64,000 nucleotides of DNA from Paragordius varius. Its lineage: Eukaryota > Nematomorpha. Numbering within the stretch: the first letter of the stretch is position 1; the number at the start of each line of letters is the position of its first letter. The position numbers and the translations under genes were made by a program. Below are positions 26,201 through 36,233 of the stretch, piece by piece. The stretch is from assembly GCA_964247055.1 (NCBI GenBank), contig OZ176053.1, forward strand, positions 5,828,001 through 5,892,000, given 5' to 3'. Under the pieces are notes generated by a model. That model saw only the letters and a list, made by a program, of their open reading frames with translations. It did no database searches and was not told the origin of the DNA.

Positions 26201-28513
26201 TAAAATTAGAATTTTTAAAAAATATTAATCTCCAACCAACAATTTCATTCACGCAACCTTATCCGATAGTAAAGGCAAGTTATATTGTTGCCAATTTACG
26301 CCAAAAAATAAAGCCTTATTCTGATGGTGAGTTTGTTAAGGGATGCGTACTGGAAATTATAAAAGGTGTTTTGCCTAATAAATTTGAATTAATATTCAGT
26401 ATAAGTCTTTCGCGCAATACTATGTTTTGACGAATTACAGACATCGCAGAAGAAATTCAACTTTCCCTAAAAACAGAATTCAAAATTTTGTGGCGTTTTC
26501 CTTGTCATTTGATGAAAGCACAGATATAAGTAACATATCACAATTGGTAGTCTTTATTCGAGGGATAAATGAATTTTTTAATATAACAGAAGATATGTTA
26601 GGCTTACTTCCGATGAAATATACAACTAAGGGAGATGATATGTTTCATGCAATTTTAAAATGTATTGAGGACAATAAATTGAATATGAGGGCGCTCTCTT
26701 GTTTGACAACCGATGGTGCCCCAGCTATGATGGGAAAAAACAAGGGAACCGTGAAATTATTGTTAAATAAGATGGAATCCGATGGTATTAATATTGACCG
26801 TATATATAATACATTGCATGATTCACCGTGAAAATCTCTGAGCACATGCTCTGACAATGGACAATGTTATGACCGTTGTTATTAAAGTAGTTAATTTAAT
26901 AAAATCTCGTTGAAGCATAGGCAGTTTAAGGAGTTATTAAAAGAAATTCATTCAGAATATAGAGATCTTATATTTCTTTCAAATGTAAGGTGGCTTAGTC
27001 GAGGAAATTTCTAAAAAGGTTTTATTATTTATTAAAAGAAATAAATATATTTCTATTGCAGAATAATTATTTGGTAGAGGAATTAATAAATGAAGATTGG
27101 TTGTCAGATTTATGCTTTTCCGCAGATATTACCGAAAAACTAAATCAATTAAATGAATCTGCAAAAGCAAGATAATTTAATTGTTGATGCGAATAACCAT
27201 ATTAAAGCGTTAAAATTGACGTTATTTGAATGCCATTAAAAAAAATAATGCTGAACATCCATAATTGAATAGATTTAAAGCTAATAAAAATAACGATTTT
27301 TCAAAATATGCAGATCAAATTAACATTTTATCAAAAGCTTTTAATAATCGATACGGGGATATGACAACATATGAAAAAATATTTGATTTATTTTGTTGTC
27401 CATACTAGGTTGAAGCTATCAACGCTCCTATAAATTTACAAATGGAATTACTAGATTCGCAATCCAATAATGAATTAAAATTTTATTTGGGCAAACAAAT
27501 AAAATTGAATTTTATAAAAAAATATATAACGTTTGATAAATTTCCTAATTTAAAATTTTTTGCATAAAGATCAATTTGTGCTTTTGGGTCACTTATCTTT
27601 GTGAAAGTTTTTTTTCAAAAATGAAATACACCAAATGTATTTTACGTTCTTTATTAACTGATGAAAACTTGAATGAATTGAGATGTGCTGTATCAAATAT
27701 TGATATAGATCTGAATAAATTAAGCAAAAATATTACAAAACAAATATCCCATTAAAAATGTAATTATGCAATGAAAGTATTTATTACTTTGTTTATTAGA
27801 TAAAAAAAGGTTACATTTTGGCGATTAAATTTGCCACAGTCTAATCTAGTCATACTATCGAATTGCAATAACATATCCATGTATTTTTATCTTTTTTTTA
27901 CACATTGATATATTTTAATTAGCAAAGCATTATTATATTTAAAATGTTTATTTTTTTTGATATGAAAATTAGCACATCTATATGTTAATATTATAAATTT
28001 ATTTGTTACCAATGTCTTGATATATATAAATAAAAAGTGGCTCTTTGGAATTTTGAGGTCGAAAAGGTGGCTCTTCAAGCCATTTGTGTTGGACACCCCT
28101 GACTTATAATATTAGTTAATATAATTTGCTCTGATCATTAATTATTTTATTAGGTTCTTCGGATGGTAAATTACATGTATGGAAAACCGAAACGGGAGAT
28201 CATTTGGCAACTTTGATTGGAGATCCCAGTTCAACCCTACAATGCGTTCAATTTAATCCGAAATACATGCTTTTAGCTACCGCTTGTACAACTATGGTAT
28301 GATAGTTTTTTTATTTTATAAAATATTTTATTTTCAATAAATATTTCAAAAATTTCGGTAATTTTTCCAATTATATTGTTAATGGTTATAAAATTAGTGA
28401 TAAATTAACGGGTAAATATATGAAAATAATCATTTCGTTTCTTGTTACATGTATTTTAACATTTCATTCTCCTACTATTTTAGAGTTTTTGGTTACCATC
28501 GATCGAAGAATAA
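20203..28513 (+). CDS. WDR82: WDR82 (Swd2-like) WD40 protein, eight exons
   Basis: Exons: 20203-20366, 20440-20537, 20605-20671, 20701-20800, 21246-21518, 22125-22194, 28154-28296, 28484-28513. All junction phases agree and the sum is 945 nt, i.e. 314 residues, against 313 in human WDR82. Sequence is colinear with the family from end to end: start [18 protein letters not shown], then [60 protein letters not shown], and end [11 protein letters not shown]82 is a seven-bladed propeller subunit of SET1/COMPASS H3K4 methyltransferase complexes and of PNUTS-PP1 phosphatase; it binds the RNA polymerase II CTD in the nucleus. Intron 3 (20672-20700) is only 29 nt, while intron 6 is 5.96 kb and holds a hAT plus LINE. 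A polyadenylation signal AATAAA lies at 28565-28570. The tail faces COG5 258 bp away. The gene appears intact. Confidence 0.95.
20672..20700 (+). other. 29-nt intron of WDR82
   Basis: Begins GTATATC and ends AAAATATAG. Removing it gives the conserved GHTKKVVSL context, and the phase (2) agrees on both sides. Confidence 0.85.
22830..26090 (-). mobile_element. LINE (APE-type non-LTR retrotransposon), inverted inside the hAT
   Basis: Reading the minus strand from about 25850: an apurinic-type endonuclease ([40 protein letters not shown]), a Lys-rich linker with WWWKNEIKP, and a reverse transcriptase. The polymerase core reads [12 protein letters not shown], then MLFADDLVI with the catalytic ADD triad, followed by a zinc-knuckle-like [12 protein letters not shown] and a conserved tail ([21 protein letters not shown]). 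The order and motifs resemble RTE/BovB- or CR1-like elements; I cannot settle the clade by eye. The frame is broken at several points, one cause being a 41-bp tandem duplication near 24451-24532. The 3' edge is close to a GGATGGAT-type run near 22825-22835; both edges are approximate. Opposite-strand frames over 24331-25980 are shadows of it. Confidence 0.88.
24451..24532. repeat. 41-bp tandem duplication inside the LINE
   Basis: GCTACTGGTGAAACTATGCT starts at 24451 and again at 24492. A 41-bp period is not a multiple of three, so it shifts the LINE frame. Confidence 0.9.
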
Positions 28514-28770
28514 TGTTTGCCCATAAAATTGATATAGTATGTTTGAAAAAACGGAAAAAGATAAAATAAAATCTCCTTATATATATTTCAATATATTTTT
28601 TATAAAATTGATATGATATACTTGTATTGGAACAAATGTCAATATAGATGTAATAAAAATAGATTTAAATAATTTATTTCATATATAAATTTATATATAT
28701 ATATATCAATAATATGTATTGCAGACTAATACTAAAAATATTATAAAATTTATGCGTTAATGTGTAATGA
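28514..28770. terminator. Convergent 3' ends of WDR82 and COG5
   Basis: AATAAA for WDR82 lies at 28565-28570 (+). On the minus strand AATAAA for COG5 lies at 28673-28678, 93 nt past its stop. The two transcripts end tail to tail without crossing signals. Confidence 0.65.
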
Positions 28771-31700
28771 TTATTGTGATAAAGAATTTATCATTCGTTT
28801 AAGCAATGGATATAATTGATTATATTGTTCGAGATTTAACATAGCCACTGATTCTGTATACTTTTCAAGGATTACTTCTAACATGGTGTGGATATCTTTC
28901 AAACCTTTTTGGCACAATTCATCTAGAGCTGATATATGGTTTTCAGTCTTTATATTCTCAATTTCTAAAGAATCGTTTAAATTTTGGCTATGCACAGTAT
29001 CATCATTCATAATATCGTCATCATATAACGCCTGTTTGTAATATGAAAAAAGGGGGAAAATTTTGGGTTTTAACCAATACTTCCAGTATCCTAACATATT
29101 TTCATAACCCAAATGTTCCCATGGTAAAACTAATTTAACTGCGTTTTGGGATTGAGTTTTATGTGTTATTACATTGTCAGTAATTTTAAAACATGTCATT
29201 ACAAAATGGATAAGTGGTAAAAGTAATAAATTTGTTATTAGGGTGTAAACTTTATCATTCTTTTTGCTGTTTGTTTTAATGGCCGTCAGGAGTTCATTAA
29301 TTTTTGACTCTAACATTGGAAATAATTCAGCACATAAATCGACACTCTCAATGGATGACGTTGAATTTGACAAATCTAAGAGGTGTGTAATCGTTTGATA
29401 TACCGTTTGAAACATCCATTGCAAGGAAAATAGAGCAATTTCATTAACTGAAACATATTTTAATTTATTCATTTTTGTATTGTCTTTGATGCTTAGTAGA
29501 TTACTTATATACAAATTATTGCTGTTATTAGTATTAGCTTTGCATGATGACAAATGTTTTAATAGGGCAACATATCTATATAATCTACTATCATTGGGAC
29601 ATAAGGTTAGTTGGGAATGTAAAATATTTTGTATCACACTCATAAACGTTTGCAAATCCGTACAAATACTAGAAAAATATACGGCTAAATTAATATTTAA
29701 TTTGGTTGTGTCGGAAGATTGACAATTTGACTGGTTTTCCGGATTGCTTTTATCATTAGCATGAATGACCCTAATAATATCGTGGGATAATGAGCACGAA
29801 ATCATAAATAGGTAGGAAATCATGGAAGGCATAATACCATTATCTATAAGACTTGTGGTAACACAACTGTAAAAAGTGGCAGGATTATATCCTTGAATTG
29901 AAAATAAAAAATAACATAATTTTATACAGTATACAAAATTAATATATACTTTATTAGAATTAAATTTGAAAACCGTCGTGCAATTTGTCGCTTTTTAAAT
30001 ATATAATTATGCATTATATTAATTAATTTCATTAATTAAAAATGAAAATTTCAAAAACCGCCATAAATTAGTTAATTATCCGATGCATATATCAAAAAAC
30101 TAATACTTTGTTTAAAAATCTCGAAATCATAGAGGTTAGATGGTCGGAGATTTCTATTTTTTTCATCTATTTGATCAACATTGTTATTGTCTGTATTAGC
30201 CTCACTTTTATCCCCAGTTCCTGTAGACTTAGGCAGAAACAATGTTTGTAACGTGTTTGAAAGTCCAAAATCTAACTTGCGTCCAAACAAGGGCTCTATA
30301 AAACCTTTAACCCATGCCTTATTAAAAGTTACAAATTCCTTCATGTAAGGCGAAGCTGGTATGCTGGTATAATTAGAAAATTTAAGTGCCCGCATTGTAA
30401 GTCTTGTATCATTACTTGTATGATATATCGAGGTGAATAAGGTACCGCCATTGATGACAGTTTGACATCTTTGTTCACAAAGATCCGATAATTCATGACT
30501 TAAACAGGCTGAAAGAATGTTTTGATAAGTTAGCTCAAGGGAAGAGAATAGGGGATCAAGTAAACCTGAGCACATAAGTTTAGCTAATTGGCTGTAAAAG
30601 GTACCAAGAGCTGTGGAAAGAGAAGGCCTAAACACACATACAAAAAAACATAAAGTAAAAAAATGTAAAAAGATCGAAGAATATATGATCGATGCTATTT
30701 ATATATATAAATTATAATTATTATATATTTTTCCAATAAACCTAGATTAAATGTTTATAAAAGCTGAATATCTGCTGAATAATTTAATTTATAGAGTTAT
30801 CTGTGTACTGATTCCCACAAAAATATTTAAGACGCATTTATCCTTTTTTTAAATTATTAAATAAAAATTTAGTTAATTTGACACATAATATAAGGAGTAA
30901 AATTCAAAATATATAATGAGAAGAAAAGTAAATGGCATTTAAAGAGGAAAGATATATTAAACACCTCTATAATTTCTAACTGCCAAAAATTAGGCGTAAA
31001 TGCTCATAACTCAAATGAATAATAGTTTTCCTACGAAATTATAAATGATCATTAATAACTATAATTTATCAATTCGACCCACTATCAAAACATATACAAC
31101 ATTATGTTTAAATGCAATAAACCGTAAAATAATAATTCATAAAAAAATCTTTTCTCTACGCACTGATGGTCTCTATCATTTATTTTTACGCCTAATGCTT
31201 ATATTCTAAGCTCCTGTTTTCATTTTTTATAATACATCTCCTTTATACATATATATAAATACCATAAAAAGTTAACAAGAATGTCACAGTATTCTACATA
31301 TGTAATTTAAATATACCATTTACAATTCAAATTTACCCTCAAACAATTCAAATTCCCCCTTTAACAGTTTAAATTCACCCTCGAACAATTTAAATTCAAC
31401 CTCGAACAATTCGAATTCACCCTAAAAATAAATTATGAAATTTTGGTCTAATACAACTCATCATTAAAATTAAATATATTTTAATGGCAAAGTTTATATT
31501 ATTTTTTTTAAATAATATTTTAATAACGTACAAAATTTCTTTTTTAAAAAATATAAAAAATATAGGTAATATCAAATCTTAAAAAGCACATAATTTATTT
31601 TAGGGTGAATTTGAATTGTTTAAGGGTGAATTTTTCTAAAACTGCATTATTATGCTTTTTATCAGAGTAAAATTTGCAAAAAATAATACATACACATTTA

Positions 31701-34700
31701 ATTGATCAAATATTGGCTGAATCCTATCTTCGACATAAAAATGAAGATAATACAGACATTTGGCTATATTGGCATTGTACTTTTGGGATGTGTTGGGAAG
31801 TGTGCTAACCTATAATATAAACAAATCTAAAATTTATTTTCAATAAAAAATATAATAACTTGTAAAAATGATTTCAATGAGATTACATTTTTTAACAATT
31901 TTTTTAAACTAAAAAAAATTATATATTTTATATTAATGCCCATATATATGATTTAAACGCAGCCCGCCGTTTTTTGAGTTAAAAATGCGGCCCATGAAGC
32001 CCTTTGTGTTGGACACCCCTGATCTAAATTGTATCAAACACCGGTAATATTCAAAAATCATTTTTTATAAGTTACCAAAATTTTTATATTCCTTATCTCT
32101 GTAGGGTAAAATGTATTATTTAAACCTAGTTTAAATCGAATTTAGCGATTTTCAATATCTTAAAATAATCATCAATTACTATAATCTATTCAAGTTATGG
32201 ACATATGCTTTATACCTAAGATATAATAAGTGCAAAATACATACCTTAAATGCGTTTGGTGAGTTATCGATTGCTTCCTCACATTTAACCAAGATCATCC
32301 TAAATAAATTATTTTAACCATAAGTGTAAACGTGATACAATAAAAATTAAAATAAAGACAAACATTTTCAAAAGACAGCCATACTTTATTTTGAAAAATG
32401 TAATTGAGTAGTTACCAATATACAATTCTATCCCTTTATTTGCAATCCAAAACGATAAATTATAAATAAAAAATCAATCAAGTTTCCAAAAATATGGTTC
32501 CTTTTGAAAAAATATTTGTCTTTATTTTAAGATTTTTTCTGTTTTCGATTTTTACCGTATTTAATGTTACTTTTCTTTCGATTAATTCAAAAAGGGTGTG
32601 AAAATTAAAAAAATGTAAAAAAATATATAACGTGTTTAAGGTAGGTATTAATTAATAATTAAAATTATATTTCTACAAACGTATTTAAAAATATATTTAT
32701 ACATAATAATTATTTTACTTCAGAGCATTTATCACATTCTGTGCCACTTGTGATTGAAGAGTAGGCCTAATTTTAACAGCCAATAATTCCTTAGTCATTA
32801 TTTTAATGATATTTTCCATATCTGAAGGCTTAAAAACTATTTGTGGATTACTGCTACTGTTTGCTATGGGATTAGATTTCGATAAATTTGATGATGAAGT
32901 TTTGCTTGAAAACAAGACATTAATTGGATCAAATATCCGCGATAAATTTCTAAATTCATCGATAAAATAATTATAAAGTTAATTACAGTGGCATAAGGAA
33001 ACATGTAGGGCGTTGTAATATGTTTGTTGGTATATTCAGTAATGTTTGGAAAAAAAATAAAATTTTATAAAAAACATCAAAATTCATAAACACAATTTAA
33101 CACTTAGAGCAAATCAAGCGAAACAACAAAAAATCAATGCATCAATCAAACTATTGCAATAAGTTTCAAAACACAAAAATAAAGAATAAAACTATGAATT
33201 TATTACTTTAACAAATATCCTTTTTCGAAAGCTTGAGTAAAAGGTTCTGTAAATAGGTCCCTTAAAGCCAAGGTTAAAGGTGATTTTTGCATTGCAAATG
33301 GGTCATATAACAAGGGTTGAACGATATCGGTAAATAAATCGCTCTCCAATCCAAATCCATCATCAGTCAGAACGGAAGATAAAGAATACGAATGTGACAA
33401 TGAAAAAGTGTTTACAGAGTGGAAAAGCGCACTATCCTCGATATTCTTGATTAATTCATGGTGTGATTTCAAGAGCCTATTAGAATTATATAAAATTTTG
33501 GTATAATATTTTGGTCATATAATTGATTGGCTAAAATATCGAATAATACATAAACCGCAAAATATTTTTATGGTAATCAAGTGAAAAGGCTAAACAATCA
33601 ATTGATTTAATATTTAAGATTATTTCAAACGCGCTTTCATAAGTTAATAATTTACCGCGGATACTCATTTTCACATGTTTGTTTTAACAATGAAACATGG
33701 GCATGGTGTTGCTTTTTATTTAAAGTTATATTCCTGCTTGACTCAGTTAGGTTAGAATTAATATTTGTGTTGGGGGGAAAACGTTCATCAAGTGCCCTTT
33801 GCATAATTTGATTTAATCGATCAAATGAACTTTTGATAAAACTTAAAGGTGTTAAACTCTCATTATCCTGAAAAATCTTTTTCGAATTTTCATTATTCCC
33901 AGTATTATCATTTATATTATGCATTAAAAATATATTTTGCAGTGGAGAATTCTGGGTTGTAAAGTTTTTTTGCTCAAAATTACGTAAAAATATCGATTGG
34001 AGATGTAAAAGCCTCATAATATGAGCATAACAATGTGTGTTTAAAAGTTCGCCCCAATTTTTCCAAAAGATAATTTTGAGTTCATTCTGATATTCTGATG
34101 ACAAAGAAGAGGTTGAAGACGATGTACCCGCAAATCTTTTGCCTTTTTTGCCTGCAACCGTTTCTATAAAATTTTATTAATTTAGAAATTTAGGAGAAAC
34201 ATATATGATTTATTACTCGACTATACATTTGTCAATCTAAAACATTTTCCCAGTGAATGAAAACCTTTTACCCACTTAATCAAAACGAATTGCCAATCAA
34301 ACGAAACGGTCCAGTCGATTGAAACTTTCCAAACAATCGAAACGATTTTTCAGTCAATCGAAAATTTTCTCGTTCAATGTAACTATATTCTAGTTAAAAT
34401 TTCCCAAATAAAAAACGTCTTTAAAATTGATGATAAAGTTCAAAACATAAAAATGACTTTTAATCATTGTAATCATACTAAGATTTTTTTGACAACACGA
34501 TTATTTACTGCATTATTTTCATTATTTTTAACTCCAATGCGCAACAATTTAATGTCTTAATATAAAGAAATTAATTTTTAAGGGTAATCCATTTCCATAT
34601 AGAATGTAACCTCAAACATTTCATTTTTAAACACCTTTTCTGAGTCATACAAAAATTAGAATATCTGTTTTTGGCATAATTATGTATTCTCTGGCACCAT

Positions 34701-36101
34701 CAATGTAGTTAAATTTTAAAAATATCATAAAATTGAGATATTTTTGTTATTAGTAATGGCTTGTTTTGATAAAACATGCCTAAATATTTTTTTTAAAAAC
34801 AAATGACTTAAATAAACTTGCGCATGGGAAAAATAATGATAAATTACACCATAACCAAATTATTTTCATTAAAAATGCATTAGCTAATTATGTTGTCAAA
34901 AAATATGCTTTCTATTATGATCCCAATGATTAAAAGTTATCATGTTGTGAACTTATTGGATTTTATCAAGAAAATTTTTCGATTGACTGGATCGTTTCTA
35001 TTATTTGGAAAAATATTTTTTAGCCTCGGAAATGATATAAAATATAATTTTTTGTTCATCTGATTAATAAAAAAATTGGCATAGACGACAAAAATTGTAG
35101 GAAACGAAGATAAGATAAAATGTGCTATACTCATAACTAATTCATAATCAATTTTAAAACATATATATTTTTAACACAAAAAAATTATCAAAAAATTGAT
35201 TAAATAAATGACCTTTGTCACCAGGAGTTGATACTATTATATCTTTTATTTCAAAACATTTGTTTAAGGCATCTTCAAACTTGTGATATATGGTTTCATC
35301 CAAAAATTGTTGGAAAAAATTTGAACCGTTAAGTAAGGATAACGCTTGTAAGGATAGACTTGTGTTCAATTGATTCTGTATTTTTAGGTTTTAGCGGAAA
35401 TACTTGAGTCGCAAAACTTTCCCCCAGTGTATTCTTAGCATATGCATTAAAACTTAATTTATAATTTGTCATGCTCTCAATTATAGCTGTCATACCATCA
35501 ATTTGTAATATATTTGAATCACTTTTAATTAAAGCATCTAAGCATCATAAAATTTGACATACCGAATTCCTCAAACATTTCGGCGGCGTTTACTAATTCT
35601 AAATCATTTGGTGTACCAATTCTTTTGGATACTGCAACGTGTATGTCTTTAATTTTCTCGTAGGTTTTTGTTAGAAATGACATATTGATATCATTTTTAA
35701 GTTCATTCAAATCAGACTCCAAATTTATGTACGGTTTAACTAAAGTATCAGTTAATCTAAATATTAAATATTAGTATGACTTATTTTGAAATAGTTTAAC
35801 ATCCTTAATTTTGTTAGCCATTTGGTCTAATAAAGGTAGCGTAGCATTAAGAGTACTGTAACGATCAATGATTGTGGATAAATTATCATTTATCTATGTT
35901 TAAAGGCTAATTAATACCATAGCCTGAAGATGAGAATCGACTTCAACAATGTTCGCAGATAAAGTATTATATTTTTGTTCAAAATCACCATCATGCATAT
36001 AATTCTTTATATGATCTTCCAATAAAAAATCCTCCTTTAACAAATCTTTAAATTCTAATCATTAATATCCAATTATAACTTTCTATCAAATTTGTTTCCA
36101 T
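28771..36101 (-). CDS. COG5: COG5, conserved oligomeric Golgi complex subunit 5, thirteen exons
   Basis: Exons, 5' to 3': 36080-36101, 35918-36054, 35781-35893, 35563-35756, 35404-35537, ~35213-35375, 33656-34163, 33207-33476, 32719-32949, 32245-32299, 31694-31809, 30107-30627, 28771-29891. Every junction phase agrees and the sum is 3585 nt (1194 residues). COG5 belongs to lobe B of the Golgi tether that organises retrograde intra-Golgi vesicle transport. Family matches in order: LLKEDFLLEDH (human FLNEDFDVKTY), VKPYINLESDL, TQNQLNTSLSLQ, FWKNWGELL, EYPRLLKSHHEL, KNLSRIFDPINVLF, YMKEF, and the end YNQLYPLLKRMINSL. The protein is about 350 residues longer than human COG5, mostly through Asn/Ser-rich insertions in the large exons. 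Introns 1-5 are 25, 24, 24, 25 and 28 nt; the others are 179-1066 nt. The donor of the sixth exon could also be at 35222, which keeps the frame. Start ATG at 36099-36101; a shorter start is possible. Confidence 0.92.
30628..31693. other. COG5 intron 11 with MITE copy 3
   Basis: 1.07-kb intron. MITE copy 3 lies at 31314-31632; the rest is AT-rich with no gene seen. Confidence 0.7.
31314..31632. mobile_element. MITE copy 3, with five 21-bp units
   Basis: The left end TACCATTTACAATTCAAATT leads into five consecutive 21-bp units at 31323-31427 (unit starts 31323, 31344, 31365, 31386, 31407; consensus near CAATTCAAATTCACCCTCGAA). The core GGTCTAATACAACTCATCATT and the inverted right units GGGTGAATTTGAATTG follow. 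The outermost right terminus is missing, so the copy is truncated. Confidence 0.8.
31950..32021. mobile_element. hAT end fragment (CACCCCTG terminus)
   Basis: Ends ...CCTTTGTGTTGGACACCCCTG, matching the right end of the hAT in WDR82 (CATTTGTGTTGGACACCCCTG). No matching left end was found, so it is a truncated or decayed copy inside COG5 intron 10 (31810-32244). Confidence 0.65.
34164..35212. other. COG5 intron 6, no gene seen
   Basis: About 1.05 kb of AT-rich intron. Near 34240-34380 there is a loosely repetitive stretch built on AATCGAAA/CAATCGAAAC-like words. No coding similarity. Confidence 0.6.
35376..36079 (-). other. Cluster of five miniature introns (24-28 nt) in COG5
   Basis: Introns at 36055-36079 (25 nt, GTTATA...GATTAG), 35894-35917 (24 nt, GTATTA...ACATAG), 35757-35780 (24 nt, GTCATAC...ATTTAG), 35538-35562 (25 nt, GTATGTC...GCTTAG) and 35376-35403 (28 nt, GTATTTCC...ATACAG). 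All have GT-AG ends. Their removal links segments that align colinearly with human COG5, and the phases 1, 0, 2, 1, 0 agree on both sides. Unspliced reading meets a stop or leaves the COG5 frame at each. TACTAAT or TTAAT branch-point-like strings occur in some of them. Confidence 0.87.
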
Positions 36102-36233
36102 AAACACGTGTAGAGAGAATATAAATGTCACATGTAATACCCTTTTCGGAGTCAAGGGATTTTAAAAAACATATGGTAATATTTGTTACTGAAGGATATG
36201 TTAAATTTGGACAATAGAAACCTGGATTTCTGC
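36102..36233. promoter_or_regulatory. Short divergent promoter between COG5 and the MET-like kinase
   Basis: Only 132 bp separate the two start codons. A palindromic E-box CACGTG lies at 36105-36110, directly upstream of the COG5 ATG. An alternative in-frame ATG for the kinase exists at 36198-36200. Both 5' UTRs and any core promoter must fit here unless untranslated first exons lie inside the opposite gene. Confidence 0.6.

Larger units (their letters stand above)
22377..28101 (+). mobile_element. hAT transposon (GTF2IRD2/Charlie-like), interrupted by a LINE
   Basis: Ends CAGGGGTGTC...GGACACCCCTG are inverted, and an exact 8-bp duplication ACTTATAA flanks them (22369-22376 and 28102-28109), the hallmark of hAT insertion. 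Transposase coding starts at 22704 ([20 protein letters not shown], then ECLICK of a BED-type zinc finger), breaks where the LINE entered, and resumes near 26110 (FEYNLKK). It continues with [58 protein letters not shown] and a C-terminal ISH stop near 27755. DESTDIS and TTDGAPAM are the motifs around the catalytic Asp residues of this hAT clade. The reading frame after re-entry has several stops and frameshifts (for example around 26428 and 26829-27000), so the copy is dead. It sits in WDR82 intron 6 in sense orientation. Confidence 0.93.
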
